Assembly (NCBI RefSeq): GCF_004359525.2
Contig: NZ_SCWC02000005.1
Location: 53,809-117,808, forward strand
Length of the DNA stretch: 64,000 nt
Direction of reading: 5' to 3'
DNA from: Macrococcus equipercicus
GTDB taxonomy: Bacteria; Bacillota; Bacilli; Staphylococcales; Staphylococcaceae
Shown here: one piece after another, positions 1 through 7,929 of the stretch
Numbering within the stretch: position 1 is the first letter of the stretch
Layout of the letters: every line of letters starts with the position of its first letter
Position numbers and translations under genes: made by a program
The notes under the pieces: model-generated
Databases searched by the model: none
What the model was told of the DNA's origin: nothing
Seen by the model: only the letters and a program-made list of their open reading frames with translations

Positions 1-479
1 CGGATGTTTTCTTCAGTTGTCTGGCCATTCGTTTTGTTCAGGTACGTATTGATGATGGATTCATTAATCTTGTCCAGGTCAGCAGCCACCTTACGCATCT
101 CGCGTGAGTTACCAATAGCGAATGTCCAAGGGTCATGAATCATCAGCATCGCGTTATTCGGCATTACAATCTTGTCGCCGGCCATCGCAATGACTGAGGC
201 GATAGAAGCAGCAAGCCCGTCAACACGAACTGTCACAAACGCTTTATGTCTGTTCAACATCGAATAAATCGCTTGACCTTCAAATACGTCTCCGCCCGGC
301 GAGTTGATATAAAGGTTAATCTGTGAGACGTCACCTAGCGATTTAAGTTCATCGTTAAACTGCTGCGCGCTGCTTTCAGAAAACCACCCTTCAGACTCAA
401 TCGCACCATAGATATGGATGTCTGCAGTGCTTTCGTTAAGAACTTTCATTGAATAAAATTTGTTCTTATTTTTGCTCAT
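1..479 (-). CDS. ClpP-like prohead (head maturation) protease, 3' end outside the window
   Basis: The 159 residues visible are a Clp-type serine protease used by HK97-like phages to process the scaffold and coat during head assembly. The strip NSPGGDV, the catalytic serine in GLAASIAS (about residue 93) and the catalytic histidine in MLMIHD are all present. I chose the ATG at 479 because a full AGGAGGTGAT ribosome site lies 7-8 bases upstream; the later ATG at 449 has none. The gene overlaps the portal stop by 14 bases, which suggests translational coupling. The C-terminus, and a possible fused scaffold region, lie beyond the left edge. Confidence 0.9.
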   Translation of the reverse strand, partial: MSKNKNKFYSMKVLNESTADIHIYGAIESEGWFSESSAQQFNDELKSLGDVSQINLYINSPGGDVFEGQAIYSMLNRHKAFVTVRVDGLAASIASVIAMAGDKIVMPNNAMLMIHDPWTFAIGNSREMRKVAADLDKINESIINTYLNKTNGQTTEENI

Positions 480-1716
480 CTTTTTTATCACCTCCTTCAT
501 CGGATGTTTTAGATCTCGCTTTGGCCAGCTGATAATCTCTCATGATGTCGAGTGGCACCAGATTCAAGTTGCCGAATCGTGTTTCACCTAAATCATTGTC
601 TATCAGCTCCATGTCTTCCAGTGAAAGAACATTGTTGATGGTGTACGCTCCAATCTTCTGCATCGTCTCATAGAACTTAGCACGGCTCTCTGAGTCGCCT
701 CTCAGCTCAGCTTCCAGATTGAACTTGCAGTAACGTCCTTCTTCTTCGTCAACGATGGTCAGCAGCTTAGAATCAAGTTCCTGTTCGATGTTTGTTACGA
801 GCGGAAGGATTGTATTAATCACGTATTGCAGTGACTGCTGCTCAATATTTGAGAAGGTTGCTCTATCAAGTTCACCGACTTTATGCGGTGGCACCTTATA
901 GATGCTTGCAATCTGCAGCTTATTGAACTTCATCGATTCGATAAATTGAGCGTCCTTCTGCGGAATAGTAATCGTCTGGAACTCTAGCGCTCCGTCAACT
1001 ACCGCAACATCTTCATCATTGTTCACTTCGTACCATGCCTCACGCAATTTCTTTTTGTTGTCAGGACTAATGACTTCAGCTGACTTCAATATACCTCTTG
1101 GAATGGCGCTCTTCTGATAAAAGCTCGATTGATGCTTGTTACCGCCAATATTTGTAGATAAGTTGTATCTGATGACCTGGATCGGCGAAAGTCCGACATG
1201 TCCGTCAAGACTTAAATCCATAAAGTGTAGTACGTCATCCGCATCAATCAGATAACTCTTATTGTTAAGCTGTGTCATGTAAAAGTATTTTTTCTTGTCA
1301 CTGTCATAACGTTTAGCTGTCGTTAATGGGTTGAGTGGAAGAATCTCTTCGGCCTGCCCTCTGTTGTTGCGATTAATATAACAGTAGGCGTTGCCATAAA
1401 CCATCATGTGCGTAATCATCAGCCGCTTCCAGACAAATGCAGTCATAAATTCATTCGGCTGCTTTTTCAGCAGACGATATACAGGATGATTGATTTCCCG
1501 TTCAATCGTCCTTTCCTTCTTGGCGAGAAGAGATATAGGATATTTAGCCATGTCATCGGCCAGTACCTTGATACATGCATACACTTCACTTGTCCGAATC
1601 GCTGTTTCTTCATCAACACGTCCGGCTGCATCTGTATTGAACATCGTATTAAACCAGTTCAGATTACCTGTATACGTCTCATTCCGTGGCCGTGATGCCT
1701 TTTTACTTAATAACAT
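466..1716 (-). CDS. Phage portal protein, HK97 family
   Basis: The 416-residue protein forms the dodecameric ring at the unique head vertex through which DNA is packaged and which joins head to tail. Family features are an N-terminal region reading EVYACIKVLADDMAKYP, the stretch YGNAYCYINRN near residue 110, and the KVPPHKVG segment near residue 275. Its length is normal for the family. An AGGAGGTGAG site precedes the ATG. It sits between the prohead protease and a small membrane protein plus TerL, the standard HK97-type order. The C-terminal tail is charged and rich in Lys, Asp and Glu. Confidence 0.93.
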   Translation of the reverse strand: MLLSKKASRPRNETYTGNLNWFNTMFNTDAAGRVDEETAIRTSEVYACIKVLADDMAKYPISLLAKKERTIEREINHPVYRLLKKQPNEFMTAFVWKRLMITHMMVYGNAYCYINRNNRGQAEEILPLNPLTTAKRYDSDKKKYFYMTQLNNKSYLIDADDVLHFMDLSLDGHVGLSPIQVIRYNLSTNIGGNKHQSSFYQKSAIPRGILKSAEVISPDNKKKLREAWYEVNNDEDVAVVDGALEFQTITIPQKDAQFIESMKFNKLQIASIYKVPPHKVGELDRATFSNIEQQSLQYVINTILPLVTNIEQELDSKLLTIVDEEEGRYCKFNLEAELRGDSESRAKFYETMQKIGAYTINNVLSLEDMELIDNDLGETRFGNLNLVPLDIMRDYQLAKARSKTSDEGGDKKDEQK

Positions 1717-1720
1717 TTAC

Positions 1721-1891
1721 TCACCTCCTTCCTGCTAGTATGGCCAGCAGGACGAAGCAAATACCCAGCATCAGCAATCCTACTTCAAACTCAAATCTGA
1801 ATGCGGCTATGCAGATAAAAATCATACCGACTACCAGAAGAATGTCATCTATGAATAGCCACAATAAGGCCATTAGCTTTTCTATCGTCAT
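1721..1891 (-). CDS. Small phage membrane protein (DUF1056-like)
   Basis: A 56-residue frame fills the gap between TerL and portal. The protein has two hydrophobic segments (about residues 8-30 and 36-52), separated by a short charged stretch FRFEFE, and ends in Arg-Arg. An AAGGTGGTG ribosome site lies just before the ATG, and the frame overlaps the TerL stop region. Small two-helix proteins of the DUF1056 type occupy exactly this slot in many Firmicute siphophages. The family assignment rests on size, topology and position, not on a search. The function is unknown. Confidence 0.68.
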   Translation of the reverse strand: MTIEKLMALLWLFIDDILLVVGMIFICIAAFRFEFEVGLLMLGICFVLLAILAGRR

Positions 1892-1898
1892 CACCACC

Positions 1899-3593
1899 TT
1901 AAAATGTAAAATCTTGACTTGCTATGTGATCATTAATCGATGGCCCTTCATCCACCATTGCTCTTACAAATGCGAATATTGTTGCAGCTGCTGGGTCAAT
2001 ACGGTCCTTTGACTTTTTCTTATCCAGCATAATATTGCCTTGAGCATCCTGTTTTTCAACTGCATTCGACATGGCCCATGTTAATACTGGATTATTATCA
2101 TGTCTGATTTTGCCTTCAAGCACATATTCTCTGAAGGTAGATGTCGGTTCACTGAGCACTTTCATGCTCTGCGAAATCTCCACTGTCTTAAATCCTTTGT
2201 TCTGCATGTTTGAAGCGAAATGAGTAGCATTGTACGGGTCATAACATATTTCTTTGACCTTCCACCCACGCTCTGCTGCATATACCTCTACATAATGTTC
2301 AATAAAGTTATAGTCCACTACGTCTCCAGGTGTATCAGTCAGATAGCCTTCTTCAATCCACATCGAGTAGGGAACTCTGTCAGTATTCTCACGTTCCTTC
2401 AGTGCCTCTTCAGGAAGAAAGGAATGCGATCTGACATCAAACGTTCCGTCCATATTCTTGAATACAAAGCTGAGAGATGTTAAGTCAATCTTCTTTGACA
2501 AATCGGCACCGACATAACATTCACGACCTTCAAGTGATGGTGCATTATCATCACCGCATGCATGCCATTTATCCATCTTCATATAGCCGTTATCCTTAGC
2601 GTCAACCCAGATGTTCATGTTCTTTGTCAGGAACGTCTTCATATAGGACGGAACGTCAAGTGCACGCTTCAACATCTTCCGCAGGTATGCAATACCTTCG
2701 TTATGGGATGCGGCAATCGGATTAGCTTTGACCCAGTTCGCCTCATCGCGTATATCATCCCCTTTATCCAGTTCGTTGATCATAACAAAATAGTTGTCAT
2801 TCTCAATCGGGATATTCGGGTCTAGTATCTTCGTCACATAGTCATATTCGACTGTGTAGCAAGGCTTATTGAGGTCACTACCAGCTGTTGTGATGATGAA
2901 AATTAAGGGCTGCGAACGGGCACCCATACCAGTCAGCAGTACGTCATATACTTCAGTCGTATCATGCAAGTGATATTCATCAATCAATCCTGACTGCGGG
3001 TTAAAACCGTCACCTTTTTTGTTATCTTCTTTCGATAGCGATTTGATGATAGAGTCAGATTTTTTGTGAATGATCTTACCGTATTTCGCTTCGAACTTAT
3101 CCTTAAACTCTGACTGCTTAATCTGCGCGGCCATTTCGTTATAGATGATGTCAGCCTGTTCTTTCTTCGTCGCACCGATATAGACTTCGGACATCCCTTC
3201 ACCAAGTGCACTTGCTTCGTAGCTGCCCACGCAGGATAATGATTGCGACTTTGCATTCTTACGTGCGACTTGCCAGTATGCCAAGTTAAATCGTCTGTAG
3301 CCGGTCTGATAATGGACCCATCCGTAAATATTTGAGAAGTTAAAGATCTGAATAGGATGCGGCATGATATAAGTACCGCGTAATGGCCCTTTAGTGTGTT
3401 TAAATTTCGTCATCCACTTCATGAAACGTAATGCTTTCTGTTCATCGAATACATAGGGAAACTGCTTATGCTTCTCGCGTTCAACGTCATTTAAAAAGCG
3501 AAGACATGCCCACTTGTGTTTTTCACAAGCGATTATATCTCCGCTCAGTACATCATTTGAATATTGAATTAAGAAGTCTTTAAGCTCAGCCAT
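1899..3593 (-). CDS. terL: Terminase large subunit
   Basis: This 564-residue ATP-driven packaging motor and nuclease cuts concatemeric DNA and pumps it through the portal. A Walker-A-like motif ARKNAKSQ lies near residue 112 and a Walker B motif LIDEYH near residue 206. The C-terminal nuclease half starts with VGADLSKKIDLTS near residue 355. I take the ATG at 3593, which overlaps the TerS stop as ATGA; a TTG three bases upstream is also possible. The ribosome site is weak, which fits translational coupling to terS. The protein belongs to the Terminase_1 (HK97-like) family. Confidence 0.94.
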   Translation of the reverse strand: MAELKDFLIQYSNDVLSGDIIACEKHKWACLRFLNDVEREKHKQFPYVFDEQKALRFMKWMTKFKHTKGPLRGTYIMPHPIQIFNFSNIYGWVHYQTGYRRFNLAYWQVARKNAKSQSLSCVGSYEASALGEGMSEVYIGATKKEQADIIYNEMAAQIKQSEFKDKFEAKYGKIIHKKSDSIIKSLSKEDNKKGDGFNPQSGLIDEYHLHDTTEVYDVLLTGMGARSQPLIFIITTAGSDLNKPCYTVEYDYVTKILDPNIPIENDNYFVMINELDKGDDIRDEANWVKANPIAASHNEGIAYLRKMLKRALDVPSYMKTFLTKNMNIWVDAKDNGYMKMDKWHACGDDNAPSLEGRECYVGADLSKKIDLTSLSFVFKNMDGTFDVRSHSFLPEEALKERENTDRVPYSMWIEEGYLTDTPGDVVDYNFIEHYVEVYAAERGWKVKEICYDPYNATHFASNMQNKGFKTVEISQSMKVLSEPTSTFREYVLEGKIRHDNNPVLTWAMSNAVEKQDAQGNIMLDKKKSKDRIDPAAATIFAFVRAMVDEGPSINDHIASQDFTF

Positions 3594-4108
3594 CAAACAT
3601 CATCAAAGTCATCATCCTCTTCCTCCTCAGCTGCCTTAGCCTGTGCGAGTGCCATCTTAGCCCGGGCAGACGGCGTGAATCCGAACTGAGTTCCAAGCTG
3701 TCTGACCTGATCATAGAATTGCTTCTTGCGCAGTATCGATTCCTTATCCATTTGATTCATGTAGATGTTCTTACCAGTCTCCTGGTCAACATCAATCAGT
3801 ACTCTCCGGATAAGTCCGTTCTCATTGATTGCCTTCGTGACTTCAACATAGTTAGAGTAAGCATCGCAGTACATGGCCAACGCGTGCACGTCCAGATTGT
3901 TCAGAACATCCAGCTCTGCCATCTCATTTACGATATATTTAAACTCTTTTTTTGCACCTTTATCGAGCCAGGATGGCGGCTTCAGTTTATCCTTTGCAGC
4001 CTGTAATGCTGCTTCCGCTTTTTGTCTCCGTTCGATTTCATCCTTGGTACGACGGTTTTTGTTACCATGTACGAGTTGTAATCCAATCGGAATTGCTTGA
4101 TTGCCCAC
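3593..4108 (-). CDS. terS: Terminase small subunit, P27 family
   Basis: The 171-residue DNA-recognition subunit brings TerL to the packaging site. The N-terminus is basic (GNKNRRTKDEIERRQK); the middle has the P27-type segment PPSWLDKGAKKEFKYI followed by a helical region with LGTQFGFTPSAR; the C-terminus is very acidic (EEEEDDDFDDV). The start is a GTG at 4108, preceded at 8 bases by AAGGAGGTGATG. It forms the usual terS-terL-portal operon. The acidic tail is probably the TerL contact, which is inference. Confidence 0.9.
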   Translation of the reverse strand: MGNQAIPIGLQLVHGNKNRRTKDEIERRQKAEAALQAAKDKLKPPSWLDKGAKKEFKYIVNEMAELDVLNNLDVHALAMYCDAYSNYVEVTKAINENGLIRRVLIDVDQETGKNIYMNQMDKESILRKKQFYDQVRQLGTQFGFTPSARAKMALAQAKAAEEEEDDDFDDV

Positions 4109-4129
4109 AGCATCACCTCCTTATCGATT

Positions 4130-4241
4130 TTTGCCCAATATGAATTTTTTTTGAGCGAATTTTGTGTGCGCTGAGCTGGGGCGCCGTTGTTTTCGTTTGG
4201 TTTTCCAGAGATTTAGATAGGGGGGTATCATCCGAGAAAAA
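4130..4241. other. Candidate packaging (cos) region
   Basis: About 110 bases with no gene lie between the HNH gene and terS. They hold GC-rich blocks (GGGGCGCCG near 4180, GGGGGG near 4221) in an otherwise T-rich stretch. Phages with the order HNH-terS-terL usually carry cos here. No overhang sequence can be fixed from one end of the genome. Confidence 0.3.
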
Positions 4242-5090
4242 TTATTTCTGAATTTTTTGGAACGCCGTGAAAGTTTCGACAGTCACTCTGCCTCTAACTT
4301 TTTCAATGTTCATTTCAATTTGTGTGAAAACATTCGGCGCTATCGTTCGTCCTGCGTCCCTCACATGCCTCTCACATATGAATCGATCTCTCTCCATACA
4401 AATGAACCTGGCACCGATTGTCTTTAGCTTGCTGGCCTGTGACGGTGTTACAGCACTGCGTATAATCCATACTGACTTGAAGTTGTACTTATCCAGCACA
4501 ATGTTATCAATGATTGCATCAGCCATATCGTTCGCCATACTGACAGCGTCATAGGCGCTATGCTGACGGTCGTGAAGCGGCCTGTCTGTCATCACACTGA
4601 TCAACTTGTCAATATCAATCACGATGTCTCTTCCTTCATCCTTATTAAGGTCGATGAACGTCCTCTTGCCACTGCCAGGCAGGCCAATGACCACATAGAC
4701 TTGCTTCTGAGTGCTTGTACCTAGTCCCTTCTTGACCTTGACATGCTCCTTGTTGTGACATGCAGTACACACTGTCTCAAGGTTAGTCATATCAAGTCGC
4801 TTGTCCCAGTCATCCTTCAGTTCAACAATGTGATGCACTGTGTTGGCTACAGTTGTAATGCCTTGAGCCTTACACTGCTGACACATATAGAAGTCACGTT
4901 GAAGTACAGCAGTCCTCACCATCTTCCATTCACTCGTGTTATAGAACGCCACCTCATCTACATCAACACGTTCATTGTTATAGGTCTTATGCACTGACTT
5001 AATGACATCACTATGCTGATCGCAGTACCTGTTAACTGTCAGTCTACTGCAACCAGGATGACTACATATACTCTCGGACTTACTGGCCAT
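4242..5090 (-). CDS. HNH endonuclease fused to a P-loop kinase-like domain
   Basis: The 282-residue protein has three visible parts. Residues 9-26 hold a small Cys/His cluster (C9, C14, C23, H26). Residues 50-118 are an HNH nuclease with C70/C73 and C108/C111 zinc pairs, H86-H87 and N103. Residues 130-282 begin with the Walker A GLPGSGKRT (136-144), followed by a DIDK motif at 160 and an arginine-rich LID-like segment, as in small nucleoside or polynucleotide kinases. HNH proteins next to terS help terminase cut cos in several phages. The added kinase-like half is less usual, and its role is unknown. The ATG at 5090 has a GGGGTGGA site; a TTG at 5120 is the alternative. Confidence 0.8.
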   Translation of the reverse strand: MASKSESICSHPGCSRLTVNRYCDQHSDVIKSVHKTYNNERVDVDEVAFYNTSEWKMVRTAVLQRDFYMCQQCKAQGITTVANTVHHIVELKDDWDKRLDMTNLETVCTACHNKEHVKVKKGLGTSTQKQVYVVIGLPGSGKRTFIDLNKDEGRDIVIDIDKLISVMTDRPLHDRQHSAYDAVSMANDMADAIIDNIVLDKYNFKSVWIIRSAVTPSQASKLKTIGARFICMERDRFICERHVRDAGRTIAPNVFTQIEMNIEKVRGRVTVETFTAFQKIQK

Positions 5091-5239
5091 CACATCCACC
5101 CCAAACAAAAAGACAGACAAAGCATGACCGCTTCGTCTGTCTATATATTACTCTACAATAATAGTATATCAGCTATCGGCCAATGATTTGTTCTTTGATT
5201 GACCGTTTATTGACCGCTGAAAGTTCGCGAAAAATCAAA

Positions 5240-5938
5240 TTATCTAGTACGCACACGATTGAAAGTGTCATCTGTACTATCATAATATAGATCAAAATCT
5301 GGTAGATGTTGCTTTAATAAAAGTGTACTCTTTTTTGGAGATATGCCTAATTGTACTGCTAGTCTTCTCTCAAGTGACCTCCTTTTGATTTTATCTATAT
5401 TTAGTTCTTTTATATAATGTCTTGCCATTAATATCATACTATTAGGAAATATTTCATGCTCGCCTATTGATATTAATGTGTTATTCATTTCAGTGAATTT
5501 ACTTTCAATTATTTCCGCAACTTTTTGTGGGTCTTCTGTACTGCTTATTCCTTCTAGAATCTCTTGTTTAGTAGCAATTAATTCTTCTTTAAACAATTCT
5601 CTTTGAGAGGTAATATTCTCGTTTATTTCATTCATCTTATCTAATAAGATTTGATTTTCTGATATGGAATCTGACAACTTTTCTGTTTGTTCAGATAAAG
5701 TATTAGCAACATTTGTAAGGGTATTTACACTCTCCTTCTGACCAGTTGAATCCATTAATGTATAAAGTATAGCTATAACTCCTAATATAATAGAGACTAC
5801 TGTTGCTGCAAAATTTAATGTGTCATTTATAGCATTGTCATCACCAAATTTTTTAGATAACACTGCTACTAGCATTAGTAACAATATTAAAACCCAATAT
5901 GCCATATCTTTTCTAGTTACTTTATCAAATACCTTCAA
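5240..5938 (-). CDS. Membrane protein with long coiled coil, unknown function
   Basis: 232 residues that I do not recognise. Two transmembrane helices (about residues 14-30 and 42-64) are followed by a coiled coil (about 68-150, rich in Glu, Asn, Ser and Lys). The C-terminal region of about 80 residues contains ERRLAVQLGISPKKSTLL, possibly a small helical domain. The start is TTG with AAAGGA upstream. The gene looks clearly richer in A and T than its neighbours and sits alone between the packaging genes and the late regulator. That position is typical of an acquired cargo (moron) gene. A superinfection-exclusion or surveillance role is possible but not shown. Confidence 0.6.
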   Translation of the reverse strand: MKVFDKVTRKDMAYWVLILLLMLVAVLSKKFGDDNAINDTLNFAATVVSIILGVIAILYTLMDSTGQKESVNTLTNVANTLSEQTEKLSDSISENQILLDKMNEINENITSQRELFKEELIATKQEILEGISSTEDPQKVAEIIESKFTEMNNTLISIGEHEIFPNSMILMARHYIKELNIDKIKRRSLERRLAVQLGISPKKSTLLLKQHLPDFDLYYDSTDDTFNRVRTR

Positions 5939-6017
5939 AAGTTATCAATCCTTTACTATTAATTATATTATTCATTATGCACTATTCATCAAAATTATAT
6001 AAGATTTTATAACAATT

Positions 6018-6048
6018 AAAAATAGGTCTGGCATCTTCCAGACCTATT
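6018..6048 (-). terminator. Rho-independent terminator of the late-regulator operon
   Basis: The inverted repeat ATAGGTCTGG / CCAGACCTAT is followed on the minus strand by a T-rich run. It overlaps the stop codon of the ArpU-like gene and so ends the early operon. Confidence 0.8.
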
Positions 6049-6511
6049 AGTTAAACGCTTCAGTTGTTTCATCATGATACTCTTCTACTCCCAGAAAGAA
6101 GCCGAGCCTAATGATGGCATCATTCTTAATCGTGTAGTACTTTGTCTTTCCTACACCTAAGTCAGTGTATATTTCATAGTCACTGCCCAAATCATCCTGA
6201 AGATACTTATGTACAATGATATATCTCTCTTCTGGTTTAAGGTTGTCGATAGCAGCATGCATGCGCTCCAACAGGTCCTTACGTTCATCAAGTAACTTCT
6301 GTCTCAGGATGTTCTTCTCTGCCGCCGCTTCAATGCCGTTCAATGTCATTGTCGTGGCAGGAGGAACAAAGCTGAATGATTGAGTAACTGACGGCATAGA
6401 TCTGACTGGTGCAATCCTTAATAGCTTGTTATAGCGTCTGAATAAGTTATATACATTCGTACGCGTCTGTTTAAAGTCCAAGTGCTGCATATCCAATAAT
6501 AAATTTGTCAT
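6047..6511 (-). CDS. ArpU/RinA-family late transcription regulator
   Basis: 154 residues. Proteins of this family are made at the end of the early operon and activate the packaging and structural genes. A helical N-terminus (LDMQHLDFKQTRTNVYNLF) is followed by a sigma-factor-like region near residues 88-140: LKPEERYIIVHKYLQ and then DLGVGKTKYYTIKNDAIIRL, which resembles a helix-turn-helix. The ATG follows GGGAGGGCTAT. A terminator overlaps the stop. Position as last gene before the packaging block supports the call. Confidence 0.82.
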   Translation of the reverse strand: MTNLLLDMQHLDFKQTRTNVYNLFRRYNKLLRIAPVRSMPSVTQSFSFVPPATTMTLNGIEAAAEKNILRQKLLDERKDLLERMHAAIDNLKPEERYIIVHKYLQDDLGSDYEIYTDLGVGKTKYYTIKNDAIIRLGFFLGVEEYHDETTEAFN

Positions 6512-6529
6512 ATAGCCCTCCCGCTTCCG

Positions 6530-6582
6530 TGGTATAATATAGGTGTCGATATATTAAACGGGAGCCGAGAAGGCTCTTTTTT
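6530..6582 (+). ncRNA. Possible tiny plus-strand transcript: extended -10 box and terminator hairpin
   Basis: An extended -10 box TGGTATAAT (6530-6538) is followed about 25 bases on by the hairpin GAGCC/GGCTC (6562-6576) and six T residues. The element is on the strand opposite to all neighbouring genes, so any product would be about 40 nt. No good -35 box is seen. It could simply be a stop for antisense transcription. Confidence 0.35.
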
Positions 6583-6739
6583 ATTTGATGTTATATCGTT
6601 CTTTCATCTGTTGAATGTCTTCTTTAACTTCTTCTAATACGTTCTTCTCCTGGTTCAAATCTTTTTCGCTCGCTCCAGATCTTTTGATGTAATATTCCAG
6701 TGCATGCTTTATGATGTGTTTCTTCTTGTATTCCTTCAT
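6581..6739 (-). CDS. Small charged phage protein
   Basis: A 52-residue frame, very rich in Lys and Glu (HIIKHALEYYIKRSG, then LEEVKEDIQQMKERYNIK), predicted to be all helical. It starts in an ATGA overlap with the upstream zinc-ribbon gene and has a GAGGTG ribosome site. Not recognised. It fits small phage proteins that occur before the late regulator. Confidence 0.6.
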   Translation of the reverse strand: MKEYKKKHIIKHALEYYIKRSGASEKDLNQEKNVLEEVKEDIQQMKERYNIK

Positions 6740-6939
6740 TTCCGCACCTCATTTTTACTTCTAAACATGCAACCTAATGACTCACCATACTGACATCTAT
6801 TACAATGAAGCCATTGTTCACTCAGTACGCCATTACTGTATGCTTCGATGATATCTACATCTTTACTTCTACATTTCTTGCACACTTTAGGTTCTACACC
6901 TGCATAATTACTTGATGACCACCGATTGTTGAATGTCAT
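6736..6939 (-). CDS. Small zinc-ribbon protein
   Basis: 67 residues with two CxxC pairs (KVCKKC and HCNRC) about 27 residues apart, the pattern of a zinc ribbon, plus a final Cys. I take the ATG at 6939, which overlaps the preceding stop as ATGA; a longer start at 6954 lacks a ribosome site. The function is unknown. A DNA- or RNA-binding role is the usual guess for such proteins. Confidence 0.65.
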   Translation of the reverse strand: MTFNNRWSSSNYAGVEPKVCKKCRSKDVDIIEAYSNGVLSEQWLHCNRCQYGESLGCMFRSKNEVRK

Positions 6940-7202
6940 TGCTCGTTCTTCCATCCGAATTGTTTTTGTGCATCTTGTTTCATCTTTCTGAGTTCAGACT
7001 TTTCTTCTAGCCGCTTCATCATTTCCTCATGTCTCTTGTTCATTGCAGCGATTCTAATTTTCTGTTCTTCTCTTCTTTGCTCGTGTTCCTTAGACGCTTC
7101 GACATAACCCTTAATAGCCAAATAGGCAACAGTTATGAATATAATCAGAAAGATGACTATCGTGATTATCGCTACTGTAATTAACATTTCTAATGGCATC
7201 AT
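6936..7202 (-). CDS. Single-pass membrane protein with charged cytoplasmic tail
   Basis: 88 residues: one long hydrophobic helix (about residues 5-32) followed by a very charged helical tail (KEHEQRREEQKIRIAAM and on) that would form a coiled coil. The start overlaps the MazG-like stop by one base (TAATG). Not recognised. Translationally coupled within the early operon. Confidence 0.65.
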   Translation of the reverse strand: MMPLEMLITVAIITIVIFLIIFITVAYLAIKGYVEASKEHEQRREEQKIRIAAMNKRHEEMMKRLEEKSELRKMKQDAQKQFGWKNEQ

Positions 7203-7534
7203 TACCTTACGTCCTCCCTGTTAATGCTGTCTGCTTGACTGAATCCTTCTGGGTACCGCTTCTTCAGTTTACTAATATTCAGTTCTGCAACTTCAGATAG
7301 GTTTATGGCATTGACTGCAGCAAGATTAGCGATGTACCATAGCACGTCTCCTAGCTCCTTCTTCAGCTCGTCTTGGTCCAGTTCGTGACCATGGAACACA
7401 TGCTTCTTTATCTGGTCCGCTACTTCACCTGCTTCACCAGTAAGACCAAGCGCATAGTTCGCTAACGCCTCCGGTTGCGTTAATGATGAGTTATGTGTAC
7501 GTCCTGCGAGTTCCTGGTATGTGTTTAGATTCAT
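7202..7534 (-). CDS. MazG-like nucleotide pyrophosphohydrolase
   Basis: 110 residues of the all-helical MazG/dUTPase-2 superfamily, which hydrolyse NTPs to NMP and pyrophosphate. The metal-binding signature is GLTGEAGEVADQIKK (about residues 31-45) with ELGDVLWYIA about 25 residues on, giving the E-x-x-E and E-x-x-D pattern. I take the ATG at 7534 because it has AGGGGG upstream and forms an ATGA overlap with the previous gene. Phage copies may lower ppGpp-like alarmones or clean nucleotide pools; this is family knowledge. Confidence 0.85.
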   Translation of the reverse strand: MNLNTYQELAGRTHNSSLTQPEALANYALGLTGEAGEVADQIKKHVFHGHELDQDELKKELGDVLWYIANLAAVNAINLSEVAELNISKLKKRYPEGFSQADSINREDVR

Positions 7535-7914
7535 TCTATTTCCCCCTGATTGTGTTTTCTGTTCGTTCCTTTTGTTCCACAATCCTGACAATAAAGTATA
7601 GGACTATTTATATCCTGAAAAGAGTAAACAAAGGTGTTATAGCGCGTGATGTTATAGCTTTCACATACGCTGCACTGATGATAAGTTTTATGTGGTTTTT
7701 CACTTAAATCGTGATACTGATGAAACACTGGAAGCGGCTTGACTTCTTCTACTTCTGGCACGATAGTTAGCTGCTTCTCGGACGTTGCCATCTCACGTCT
7801 ATATTTCTCATCCTCCTCTTTTACTTTTTTGATCAACCGCTTTGTTTTATAGCGCTCATAAATCATCCAACAGACAATCGTTATCAGCATCAACAATATT
7901 GCAATATAATCCAT
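7531..7914 (-). CDS. Membrane-anchored protein with C-terminal zinc ribbon
   Basis: 127 residues: an N-terminal transmembrane helix (about residues 3-19), a charged linker, and a C-terminal zinc ribbon made of CSVC (near 81) and CQDC (near 109). Its stop overlaps the MazG-like start. The pair of zinc-ribbon genes and the two membrane proteins here lie side by side, which suggests a common local origin. Function not known. Confidence 0.65.
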   Translation of the reverse strand: MDYIAILLMLITIVCWMIYERYKTKRLIKKVKEEDEKYRREMATSEKQLTIVPEVEEVKPLPVFHQYHDLSEKPHKTYHQCSVCESYNITRYNTFVYSFQDINSPILYCQDCGTKGTNRKHNQGEIE

Positions 7915-7929
7915 AGTCAGTTCTCCTCC

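Noticed and set aside
1408..2012. Plus-strand frames over portal and terminase
   Set aside because: No ribosome sites; they shadow strongly supported minus-strand phage genes.
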